Below, piece after piece: positions 54,534 to 64,000 of a stretch of DNA of 64,000 nt (position 1 is its first letter; every line of letters begins with the position of its first letter). The position numbers and the translations under genes were made by a program. The notes under the pieces were generated by a model that was not told the DNA's origin, did not search any database, and saw only the letters and a program-made list of their open reading frames with translations. Origin of the DNA: Auriscalpium vulgare (Eukaryota > Basidiomycota > Agaricomycetes > Russulales > Auriscalpiaceae); NCBI GenBank assembly GCA_019915015.1, contig JAHBBC010000015.1, positions 682,001 to 746,000 on the forward strand, read 5' to 3'.

Positions 54534-56539
54534 ATGTCGTTAGAGTCGCTTCATCGTGCAAAGTTCAAGGATGATCACTCAGAGGAAGGCATTGCCCCTT
54601 CAGTTATTCTAGACCCGGTTGATGGTGCCGCCTTGACCAGGGACGACGCACTCTGTTAGCTGCATGTTCAATCTCCAGACAATGCGCGTCGAGCTGACAG
54701 TCTCCCAGCTCGGGGTGGTGAGTCCTTCGACGATGTACCCAGCGAGAAGCGGACGATCGGCTTCTATTCTGCCATCTTCCTCATCTTCAACCGCATTATT
54801 GGCACCGGGTGCGTACTGTTTCTCCTTCATGTGCCTCAGACACTGACTCGAGGACACAGCATCTTCGCGACCCCTTCGTCGATTTTGCAGACGGCCGGTT
54901 CTGTTGGCCTCGCTATGTTCATGTGGGTCATCGGTGCGCTCATCGCCACCGCAGGCTTGACGGTGTACATCGAGTACGGCACCGGCCTGCCGCGCTCTGG
55001 CGGCGAGCTTACGTATCTGAGCTACCTCTACACGCGCCCGCGATACCTCGCCATTGCCATGTATGCCGCGTACGCGGTGAGCATGCCGTGGCCCGCTGGC
55101 AACGCAACCGTTTTCGGCGAATGTATGCGTGTTCATGCACACTCGTCTGCCTCGCTGAACAGCGCGCTTTTATCCGTTCAGATATTTTGAACGCGGCGGG
55201 AAAGGACGTGACGCGGTGGAACCAGCGTGGCATCGCCATCGCGTGCATCGCGTTCGCGTTCCTCATGCACAGCAGGTTCCTCAAGTGGGGCTTGCGCCTC
55301 CAGAACGTGCTCGGCGTGTTCAAGCTCGGCATCCTGCTGCTCATCGCGATTTCGGGTTTCGCAGCGCTTGCGGGCGCGATCAAGCTCCCGGAGGACCAGA
55401 AGCCGCACAATTTCCACCACGCGTTTGAGGGCACGAATAGCAATGCTAATGCGTTTGTTTCGGGACTCTATAATGTCATCTGGTGAGTGGTGTTGAGTTG
55501 ACTGGGTGAGAGATAGGCTGATGTATGCGTGGATAGGTCGTTCATCGGGTACTCGAATGTCAACTATGCATTGTCGGAAGTACGCAACCCCGTCCGCACG
55601 CTCAAACGGGCAGGGCCGATCGCCATGGCATCGGTGACAGTCGTTTATATTCTTGTAAACGTCGCGTACTTCGCAGCGGTGCCGAAGGCGGATATTCTGA
55701 CTTCTGGGAGGACGGTTGCGTATGTGATTTTTCTTTCTTCTTGCGATATCTCACTCACCACCTGGTTAGGGCACTATACTTCCGGAATATGTTCGGCCAC
55801 AATGCAGAGAAAGCCTTGAGTGTGTTCGTTGCGTTGAGCGCCCTCGGGAATGTCCTCGCAGTCTTATTCGCCCAGGGTCGAAGTATGCCCTTCGTTTCAA
55901 CGTCTCTTCCGCCTGCTGATTGACTTCCTTCCAGTCAACCAGGAGCTTGGCCGCATCGGCGTCCTCCCGTTCTCCAAGTTCTGGGCGTCCAACAAGCCCT
56001 TCGGCGCCCCCGCTGCTGGTCTGGCGCTCCAGTCGTTCATGTGCGTCGTTGTCATCCTCGGCCCACCGCCAGGCGACGTCTTCAACTTCATCCTGAACCG
56101 TAAGCACCCTTTCGACCGCCCCTCTCGCTTGCGTTGACCTTTGCTTCTAGTTGTCTCCTACCCCCTCGCGATCATCAACGCCTTCATTTCCGGCGGCCTG
56201 CTCTTCCTCTACACGCCCTACTCGAAGCGCAAGGGCTTCGACTGGGCGCCACCCTTCCGCGCGACGTGGCCCGTTGTGCTGTTCTTCTTCCTCTCGAACA
56301 TCTTCCTGTCCGTGGCGCCGCTCATCAAGCCCGCGCCAGGCATGAGCCCGTACAAAAGCCTCCCGTACTGGCTGCACGTCGTCGTCTCGCTCGGCGTGTT
56401 CGGCATTGGCGGCGTGTACTGGATCTTCTGGGCGCGCGTGCTGCCGCACTTTGGGAAGTATTCGCTGGAGCGGCATCATGAGATACAGGAGGACGGGGTG
56501 TCGAGGAGCGTGTTCAAGAAGGTGCCGAAGGGGGAGTAG
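54534..56539 (+). CDS. LAT/MUP-type amino-acid permease (APC superfamily)
   Basis: The eight exons are 54534..54654, 54709..54808, 54860..55122, 55182..55482, 55537..55719, 55770..55882, 55935..56099 and 56151..56539, giving 544 aa and about 12 helices. Marks are KRTIGFYSAIFLIFNRIIGT then GIFATPSSIL, YIEYGTGLPRSGGELTYLSY, NAAGKDVTRWNQRGIAIACI, SFIGYSNVNYALSEVRNPVR and QGRINQELGRIGVLPFSKFW. This matches the fungal high-affinity methionine permease (MUP1-like) group. Plasma-membrane uptake of methionine or a related amino acid is likely. Exon 2 needs the acceptor TCTCCCAG at 54701-54708 to hold frame. Confidence 0.9.
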
Positions 56540-57346
56540 GTGCTGGGGCGTTTTCGGCCGCTTCCCTTCAGGCGCTATTTTTCAATGTGTCAGGCTGAGA
56601 TCTCATAGTCTATAGATGCATGTACATGATATGATTTCCTAATAAATGTAGATCACAGTACTTGGTACACAGTGAATGACCGTCGCGGGTCAGCCGCGAA
56701 ATAGAGGACTAGATTCATCTATGTACGTCAAGTCTAGTCCTGAGGCAACCGCAGCAAAAATTCGCCCAGAGTACTCACCATAACAAGATGAGCAGCAAGT
56801 AGGAAGTACGCAAGCATTATCAATTACATGCACCCATCCCGAACTCAAAGCGATACGTCCGGGGCTGGCGCGGCATCGTCCTACTGCAACCTACTCGCGT
56901 CGGAAGTGTCGCTGGGGTCGGAAGTTGCACACAATGCAAGCAGCGACGCCGGAAATGTTATATTTGACTGCATCCCTGAAAACCCCATAAATCAGCGAGT
57001 CGCAACCAGGTTCAAAGATGCTCACTTTGCGTGACGATCTGAACAGTACCCTGTATACTTTGTAGTTCCCCAACCTGAGCCGTCTGCTGTCTGAGGCCAT
57101 GTGCAGCTTGGATACAGACACTCTGGCGCGCTGTTCGTCCCTGAAGCAGGTGGTTAACGCCTAGGCATTTTGCACCGAATGCTCATCGGGTGCAACTGAG
57201 GTAGCAACGAAGGATGTCTCAATTTGTCGATGGCTGCGCGATTAATCGTATGCTCCGCGCGTCCCACAGGTAGATTCTCCTAAGAGCAAATTGGCGACTG
57301 GCGATGGCGTAGATGATGGACTTGCTGGGAGTGGGCCGACGCGTAG
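56540..57346. other. Intergenic, no gene seen
   Basis: This is the 3' flank of the permease, with an AATAAA signal at about 56640, followed by sequence without supported frames up to the foldback element. Confidence 0.45.
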
Positions 57347-57602
57347 CGCGGCAGTCAGACTCCTTCCCACGTGCTCGTTCTCGCCAATGCGGCCCGAAAC
57401 ACCCGACTAAGAAACCGCAAAGGCTCGAAGAGCCTCTGTCCTCTCCAGCATCGATCAAAACCTTCTTAGTCGGGTGTTTCGGGCCGCATTGGCGAGAACG
57501 AGCACGTGGGAAGGAGTCTGTCGAGCCTTTGCGGTTTCTTAGTCGGGTGTTTCGGGCCGCATTGGCGAGAACGAGCACGTGGGAAGGAGTCTGCGCGGCA
57601 GT
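57347..57602. mobile_element. Foldback MITE with 72-bp perfect terminal inverted repeats and 9-bp target duplication
   Basis: The element spans 57356-57593 (238 bp) and is flanked by the identical 9-mer CGCGGCAGT (57347-57355 and 57594-57602). Its left terminal repeat (57356-57427) is an exact reverse complement of 57522-57593, starting CAGACTCCTTCCCACGTG. A third copy of the outer 58 bases of the right arm lies internally at 57463-57520. There is no coding capacity. Long terminal inverted repeats and a 9-bp duplication are the hallmarks of Mutator-like (MULE) elements, so this is probably a non-autonomous MULE derivative mobilised in trans. The perfect arms imply recent insertion or ongoing gene conversion. 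Confidence 0.85.
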
Positions 57603-58654
57603 ACGATTCCGCTCTGAGGGGGTTTCTGGTTACATAATCAAATATATACATAAATAATAGTCTTGAGACACTATGTACTAGACACCAAAACGCGACTGGG
57701 AGTGGCCCTGGTACCAAATTTAAGTCATGGTGGGCAATACTGTTCACTGGAGGGCATTAAAATTTACATAAGTTGGGTGTGCAGCTGCACCTGAGGTGGT
57801 TGTTGTGAAATCAAGAGTGATGACATCATTTCGGGCTCTAATTGTAATTTAAAACCCCGGAGTGACATCATCGTATTTCTGCCTGTGTTGTCTGGTGCAT
57901 CTCAGTTGTCGCAACATCACTGTTCTGCAACTTCTGTATATGTTGCATGGCCTAGTAATCAGTGTATTTAGGCAATCATTTGTGTATATTGTGTGGAGCA
58001 AATGAGGAGGGGTAAAGTCGTGAGTTGACATAGCGTGGGAGCGAATTTCCAAAAAAGGCGACACAGATGATCGTTGCATGGGGTCGAAAAAACGCTGTAT
58101 ATGGATGACATAAGCAACGATTCGTAGGAATCGTAATTTTTCTAAGTTGATCTGAGTTCAACGCAGGATACCGCGTGGGGTGGCAGCTCAGTCAGCAGCA
58201 ACATGCGAACTGAAGATTTTGAAACCGTCAGCTTCCACAAGCAGGACCGTGCACCGCTGTCAGTCACTGATGCGCACTAGGGCCACTTTGACCGATGGAC
58301 AATGTGCCACTCGTTTACCGGAGTTGTGGGACAGTGAAATTCACAGATGAGAGCTGTTCAAGTAGCGGCGGAGCGCGCCTTCAACGAAAAACATACGGCG
58401 GCAATCTCCGGGCGCTGTTATCTACTACGCACTATCTAAAAGGTGCCGCTTACCTGCTCTTGTTCACAACTACTTCTCCTGCCCACCTCGCTATCCTCAA
58501 GCGATCCGTTGCTACCATCGATATCGTTTCGTTTTGGCGAGGAAACATCTATCGGTATCAGCAATTGGTACAGCGCCGGGACTCGCCTTCGTCGGCGCAG
58601 CTATCGCGTCTCAGGTCTCAATTTGCTCAGACATAAGGGTCGTCTGCAAAGCAA
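57603..58654. other. AT-richer intergenic region, no gene seen
   Basis: This interval between the foldback element and SIN1 is AT-richer than most of the window. It contains no supported coding and probably includes the SIN1 promoter and leader. Confidence 0.45.
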
Positions 58655-61600
58655 ATGTCGCTTTTGAGTCATCCCGAGTAAGTGACCCTCGAACCTACTC
58701 TCTCTCTCACACCAAACATCCCGTACCGCAGCCTTCTCATCCACAGCCTGCGCCTCAACTACCTACGCAACGTCGACGACCCCTACGGCGCGCGCCTCAT
58801 CTCCTTCAGCCCTTCCTTCTCCTCCGACCCATACATCAGCCTCTCTGGGTTTGCAGATGTCGACCGCTGGCCCGAGCTCGCCGCGCCCTCGAGCCCACCA
58901 CTGTCCCAGGATGAAGCCGACGACGCGAGCCGCCCGCGCAGCATCTCCGGCTTCCCCGGCGCGTCAGGTCTCAAGTACAGCCAGACGATCCTCGGGCCGT
59001 CGCGCACGGGAGCCATGGGGCTCGGCGTGAACGGCCGCCGGCGCGCGTCCGTGCGCAACCCGTCCCGCCTGCAGCAGACGAGCGTCGCGCCGTCCACGCC
59101 GCCGCAGGACGCCGCACGCGGGGACGACAAGTCCGGCGCGGGCATCGTCGCGGCGTCGCCACTCGAGGACGCGTCGCAGGAGGAGGCGCGCGGCGCGGAG
59201 CTCTTGCCGTTCCAGTTCGTGCCGAAGTTCAAGGGCGCGGCGGAGATGGACGAGCGCCGGCGCCTGCGCATGCAGGCGCGGCGGGGCGCCGCGCAGGCTG
59301 TTAATGGGGCGCGGGCGGCCGGGTCGCCTGCGAAGGCGCAAATACGCGATATGGAGTCGTCGAGCGAGGAGGAGGATGATTCGTCGCCGGCGGACGATGA
59401 GGACGATTTTGACGACGTGCCGGACGGGAGCATGGATATGGATGGCGACGAGTTCGATGCGTGCGTAGCGACCGCCTAGTTTTCGTCTCGGTGCTCATTG
59501 ACCCCTTACAGCGACTTTGCCGGCCCGAGCATGGGCGTGACCGCAGACAGCGTCTCGGACGGGCTGTCCATACTCAGCGCAAGCATCTCGGCCTCTGTAA
59601 TGTCGACCTCCAACTCGTCCAACAACCCCTCCTCGCTCCCCGTCCTCGCCGCGCCGCGCCGCGCACGCCTCAGCCCCGTCAACGAGGGCCGGCACCCCGA
59701 GGACGTGGCCGTGCCGGGCACCGCCGCGTCCGACATCACTGGCTTCGAGATGGTCACGCCGCCGCCGCCCAAGTCGTCCGACGCGGCCGCGCCCCCCCGC
59801 TCGGCGCGCCCGCGGCGCACGGGCAGCGCGCCGGCGCTCAATGCGAAGAAGGCGGAGGAGGAAGGGCTGTTCGCGCGCGTGAAGGTCGGTCCGCCGCGCG
59901 CGCAGCGCTCCGCGCTCAGCAGCATGCTCGCCGCGGGGACGTCGTCGAACCCGTTCTCGGACCAATACTCGGCGATCGCGGGGCGCGGCGTGTCGGCCGC
60001 GGCGGCGATGGAGGTGACGGTGTTTGTCCCGTCTGCGCGCCGGCCTGCGGGCAAGCCGATGGTGCTGAGCGTGCGCAAGGACGCGACGGTCGAGGAGGTG
60101 CTCGGGTTTGCGCTGTGGACCTATTGGGAGGAGGGCTGGGAGCCGAGGCTGGACGAGGGTGGGGATGCACCGGAGGAGAAGCTGAGTGCGGTTGGGTGGG
60201 TGCTGAGGATCGCGGAGGATGATGGGGAGGTGGACGAGGACTTTCCGCGTGAGTGGTTTGTGCGGACCCTGCGGAAAGTACTGATGTAGTGTGCTGCAGC
60301 GCCCGACAGAACGGGGAAGATTCAGAAGTTCAACTTCGACGCTTACGCTGTGCTGGAGGCGTCTGCAACTCAAAGTAGTTCGTTTATTTCTTGGACAGAG
60401 CCGTGCGCTGAAGATGTTGATTTGACAGTACAGCAGAACAAGATCCTCGAGAGCAAGATCCAACGCAGCCCGTCGCGCGTGGCCAAGACGCGCAAGCCCG
60501 ACTCGTCCAACACGTCGCTCAATGTGACAAACATCACGCCTGGCCTGAGCGCGAGTATCGCGTTGCCGTCCACGCTCGGCACTTCGCTCATGCCGTCTTC
60601 GTTCAACGCGTCGAGCTACGGTCCGCAGATGTTCCTGCGCATCCGCGTGCAGGACACGGCCGACGCCGTGCACATTTCCACCACCATCCCCGTGTACGTT
60701 TTGCCCCCCTCTGCTGCTCAGAGCGTATGCGCTGACAGTGGATGTAGATCGGCGACGATGTACATGCAGGAGGCGCTCGAGATGGTGTGCCGCAAGCGCA
60801 AGTTGCCACCGAAAGACTACGCACTTTTGCTCGGCGACATGAGTATCCTCATCCCGCTCGACCGCACTGTCGCATCGCTTCAGGGCAAGTCCGATCTCAT
60901 GCTCGTCAAGCGCTCCATGCTTCCGACGCTCGGCGTCGACGTCGGGCGCCCCGCCGCGCGCTCTACGGACCCCAACGGTGCGTCGATCGCTATCTCGCTG
61001 ATACGGGGATAGCTGACCAGCTGTTCCGCCAGCGTCGATCTTCAAGCGGATGTCGGAGACGCCAGAGGCGCATTATAACTCCGCGAAGGACTTTACGGCG
61101 GCGTACAAGGTGTGTTCCGGCGTGTGCCTTGTGGAGTGCGGGTGCTGATCTGCTGGCAGAAATACACGGTGTTCCGCAAGATGCCAATGCTCGTCGGGAG
61201 GCACGAGCGCGTCCTCGCCATCGACGGGCCGTATGTGCATGTGCGTGCTCTCGCGCGCCCGTTCCGCCAACGCCGAGCTAACGGTCGATCACGCTCACAT
61301 AGATCATGCCGTCGTCGAACAAGGCGAAGGTGGTGTTCGACAACGGGAAGACGTCGTCGTACCACATCAACAGCGTCGTGTCGTGCCAGCAGTCGGCCAA
61401 GTCGTCGTCGTCGTTCCGGTTTGTGGTGCACCGCGTGTCGCGCGACGGTGGGAACAAGCGCTACGAGTTCGAGGCGGAGAGTGCAAAGGTCGCGAGTGCG
61501 TGGTGTTCTTCAGTCTCAGGCTGAACTGGCTGAGCGCGTGCTGATTGATCGACGCGGGTGCAGATGAGATCGTGCAGATGATCAAGGGGCTGAAGTCGAC

Positions 61601-61655
61601 GCTGGAGAGGACAGGCACGGTGAACAAGTCGCGGAGAAGCAAGCATATTGGATAG
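58655..61655 (+). CDS. SIN1/AVO1-type TORC2 subunit
   Basis: The ten exons are 58655..58677, 58732..59460, 59512..60248, 60300..60374, 60429..60693, 60748..60977, 61033..61109, 61160..61240, 61303..61495 and 61564..61655, giving 833 aa. Sin1 scaffolds TORC2 and recruits AGC kinases at membranes. The N-terminus MSLLSHPDLLIHSLRLNYLR then DDPYGARLISF matches fungal Sin1. Then come a long disordered region, a CRIM/ubiquitin-like region (~418-500, VFVPSARRPAGKPMVLSVRK then ALWTYWEEGWEP), a Ras-binding-like domain (~582-665, MFLRIRVQ...CRKRKLPPKDYALLLGD) and a C-terminal PH domain (~705-825, YTVFRKMPMLVGRHERVLAI then GKTSSYHINS, YEFEAES). The 23-nt first exon was chosen because it restores the conserved N-terminus in frame. 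Confidence 0.93.
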
Positions 61656-61803
61656 GAGGTGTGGATGCATATTTTTCGTGGAGGGATGAGAGGTGTTGTC
61701 GCGCTCATCGCATATTCTGTATACCAGCCAGCTGATCTCACGCAATGTATTCTTTTTGGCATCGCTTCGTGCTTCAAGACGTGTACACGCGCGTACGCGA
61801 GCA

Positions 61804-61832
61804 CCCGCCGCCCGAACAAAAGTCGGACTTGC
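61804..61832 (+). promoter_or_regulatory. Conserved upstream element of U6-3
   Basis: The element reads CCCGCCGCCCGAACAAAAGT then CGGACTTGCG. The ACAAAAG core (61816-61822) is 49 nt before the U6 5' end, exactly as in the other two loci, while the 30 nt between element and gene differ. It is a candidate Pol III promoter element. Confidence 0.6.
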
Positions 61833-61864
61833 GCACGAGGCGCGTCGCGTCGCGCAGATAACAT

Positions 61865-61889
61865 CGCTCCCTTCGGGGATGCATACGAA

Positions 61890-61920
<31 letters not shown>

Positions 61921-61986
61921 GGCCCCTGCACAAGGATGACACGCTGTTTCAGAGTGGTAGACCTACGGGTCTCAATATTTATTTTT
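61865..61986 (+). ncRNA. U6 spliceosomal snRNA, copy 3 (unlinked to the duplication)
   Basis: The RNA has the 5' stem-loop CGCTCCCTTCGGGGA, the ACAGAGA box at 61904-61910, the AGC triad at 61916-61918, the internal stem-loop GGCCCCTGCACAAGGATGAC, the 3' hairpin 61959-61972 and a TTTTT terminator at 61982-61986. It differs from copies 1 and 2 mainly at the 3' hairpin, where AGATC-TACG-GATCT becomes AGACC-TACG-GGTCT, a base-pair-preserving change. It lies ~210 nt downstream of SIN1 on the same strand, under its own promoter. Confidence 0.95.
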
Positions 61987-62582
61987 AACTGTAGGAAGGG
62001 CAGCTCCCCGTTCTCCAAGGTGTAACAGCCGCGTCGTACGATCATGATCTGTGCTAAACGACCCCTCTCTTTGGTAATAGGGGGAAGAGATATGGAGTTG
62101 ATGGTGCATACGATCAGAAACGACGATAGCGCCAACGCCGGCGCAGGGCGGCAATGGGAGAGAAGCGAGAATGCGGGGGCCGGGGGGCATGACGACGTCA
62201 GAGTGATGCGGTCGACGCGCGTGCCGAACGCGAGGCGGACGCGACGCGGCCACGTGATGGGCTTCTGTGCACCGCCACACGGCCGGCCAGGCGGCGACGG
62301 ACGGCGCAGGGCACGTCGACAGAAGGAATGGTCGAGCCGTACAAGACGCACACCGTCGGCGGCAGGCCATCCTTTGTTCACTGCACTCGCTGCACAGGCT
62401 GCTCACCGTGTCTGGAACACGAGCAACCCCCGTTGCCAGGCTGCAAACGCGCATTGCAACCGCCGTCCAAATCAAGCACAACTCTATTTCTCGATTTTCC
62501 CGACCGCCCGCTGTCCTTTCTCCGCCCCACCACATCCATGCGCTTATACTTATCCTGACCTCAGTCGCTCCTTTCCCCCCTC
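61987..62582. promoter_or_regulatory. Spacer upstream of the Ser/Pro-rich gene
   Basis: No gene was found. The last ~100 bases before ATG 62583 are CT-rich, like a basidiomycete core promoter or leader. Confidence 0.4.
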
Positions 62583-63968
62583 ATGTCGTCCTCCTCCCAG
62601 CTGCCCCCCGCCGAGTCCGCGTCTGTCTCTACGTCCCCAGACTCGTGAGTCCCATCCCCGTCACAGTGGTTATCTTACCCCATCTCTCCTCTCAGTAGCT
62701 CTAATTCACCGTCCTCGACGAGTATACCCCCAACGACTTCCTCCACGCCCTCCTCTGCCCCTCCCACGACCTCCGCTCCCCCCTCCTCCGCCCCGCCATC
62801 ATCCTCTGTGCCCCCGTCCTCGTCACCGCCGCCGTCCAGCTCCCCTCCGACGAGCTCGCTTCCCGCCTCTTCCTCCGCGCCCTCGTCCCCCGCACCCTCG
62901 TCCCCCGCACCCTCTTCCCCCGCGCCCTCTTCTTCCGCGCCCTCTTCCCCCGCGCCCTCTTCTTCCGCACCCGCATCTTCCTCCTCCTCCGCAGCACCGT
63001 CCTCCTCACCCCCGCCATCATCCTCTGCTCCTATCAGCTCCAGCTCTCCACCATCCTCCGCACCTTCATCGTCTTCAAGTGTCCCCCCGTCCTCGGCACA
63101 CCCCTCTTCGTACGTGCATACTTTGATTCCTTCTTCCCGCGCTCATAGTGCTTACGGTCAGCTCTATCTCCGCTTCTCCATCCTCGTCTGCGTCCCCGTC
63201 TGCCCCGCTATCCTCGCCCGCCTCCGTGTCAACGTCTGATGTATCGTCCACGCATGTGTCATCGTCCCCTCCGTCGTCCCTTCCCGTATCGTCTTCGGTC
63301 GTCGGGTCGTCGGCCCCCACGTCGTCCGTACCTTCATCTTCTGTTACCTCGTCCGTGCTCTCATCGTCTATCCCTCCGTCGTCCCTTCCCGTGTCGTCTT
63401 CGGTCGTCGGGTCGTCGGCCCCCACGTCGTCCGTACCTACATCTTCTGTTATCTCGTCCGTGCTCTCATCGTCTATCTCATCTGCATCCCTTACCTCAAT
63501 CCCACCTCCGTCGTCATCATTACCTCTGTCTTCCTCCTCCGCCCCAATCCCATCCCTGTCGTCATCATTACCTCTGTCTTCCTCCTCTGCCTCTCTATCA
63601 TCATTGCCGCTCTCCCCCGCATCATCTGAACCGCTCACGTCCATCACGTCCTCGCAATCGTTCACTTCCGAACCGTAAGCCCCATTGTCCCGTCATCATC
63701 TGACCCTCATGCTCACGAATAGCGAATTATCTATGTTCCTCTCTTCTCCCGCAACCTCATCACCGCCTGGTGACTTCTCGGCGCCTTCCTCCTCGACATC
63801 GTTGCCGTTCCTTTCGACACCTGTCATGACCACGTTCCCCGCTGCAACTCCATCCGCCCCTTGCGCCGTCGAACGCCAATCTATCACGGATCGCTCCGTT
63901 GTCGACATTGCGCGCCTCACGCTGAATACGTCAACGCCGCTGCCGCCTGTACCACCCGGCGTCGCCTC
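62583..63968 (+). CDS. Ser/Pro-rich mucin-like protein, 5' part (runs off the window)
   Basis: The four exons visible are 62583..62644, 62696..63109, 63162..63674 and 63723..63968, with a donor GTGAGT at 63969, so at least one more exon lies beyond. The first ~410 residues are almost entirely Ser, Pro, Ala and Thr, highly O-glycosylation-prone. A 35-residue block (SSLPVSSSVVGSSAPTSSVP...) is tandemly duplicated (63274 and 63379, 105 bp apart). Composition changes in the last visible exon to ordinary sequence (ERQSITDRSVVDIARLTLNT). No signal peptide is evident at this start. The identity of the C-terminal part is unknown; a wall sensor or surface mucin are possibilities. The splice frame stays open throughout, which supports the model. 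Confidence 0.65.
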
Positions 63969-64000
63969 GTGAGTTTCTGGTATTCTGGCTTGCTCTCGCC

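Noticed and set aside
59495..61045. Minus-strand open frame of 516 codons
   Set aside because: It is antisense to SIN1 exons, whose domains, splice junctions and frame are convincing. The antisense frame is Arg/His-rich shadow sequence.
62044..63126. Plus-strand open frame of 360 codons rich in Pro/Arg
   Set aside because: It overlaps the Ser/Pro-rich gene in another phase. The spliced Ser/Pro frame stays open through four exons, while this one is a compositional by-product.

Overview
The window is nuclear DNA of a filamentous basidiomycete, most likely an Agaricomycete. The evidence is genes with many short introns (about 40-70 nt, GT-AG plus two apparent GC-AG), exons as small as 4-26 nt, and protein families typical of such fungi. 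I rebuilt gene models by hand from frame, splice sites and family resemblance. Every recognised gene closed into one uninterrupted frame, except the last, which runs off the window.

Layout. 1-4 kb and 12.9-19.7 kb hold two related blocks, mostly inverted relative to each other, built from a SAM50 gene (intact on the right, decayed on the left), a PhzF-like gene (intact on both sides), its promoter, a U6 snRNA gene and a repeated segment called B here. Between them lie a gene-poor stretch (4-7.5 kb), a small two-helix membrane protein (7.5-8.3 kb) and an RRM RNA-binding protein (9.4-12.2 kb). 19.7-29 kb is a transport cluster: a MATE exporter and two tandem MFS paralogues. 29.3-35.1 kb carries, on the minus strand, snurportin-1, a DUF7330-like protein and a glutamine-synthetase-like ligase. 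36.6-40.2 kb has a small secreted repeat protein with dibasic (Kex2-type) sites and an APC permease. 40.2-46.2 kb is gene-poor, with relics, an exon-like duplication and a 31-bp minisatellite. 46.2-56.5 kb has a Dal5/ACS-type MFS transporter, a zinc-finger-like regulator, an Rds1-type ferritin-fold secreted protein and a LAT-type amino-acid permease. A 238-bp foldback element with a 9-bp target duplication sits at 57.4 kb. 58.7-61.7 kb is the TORC2 subunit SIN1, followed by a third U6 gene. A Ser/Pro-rich mucin-like gene runs off the right edge.

Functional themes. Transport dominates, with six permeases (MATE, two tandem MFS, ACS, two APC). Nutrient sensing and nitrogen use are represented by SIN1/TORC2, the GS-like ligase and the amino-acid permeases. 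RNA biology is represented by three U6 genes, snurportin and the RRM protein. These are ordinary chromosomal neighbours and I see no single gene cluster.

The most notable observations are: the three U6 copies share an upstream element at identical spacing and show a compensatory base-pair change; the secreted repeat protein looks like a Kex2-processed precursor; the foldback element fits a Mutator-type MITE; the ACS transporter appears to need a 4-nt micro-exon; and both PhzF-like proteins lack the family's catalytic glutamate.
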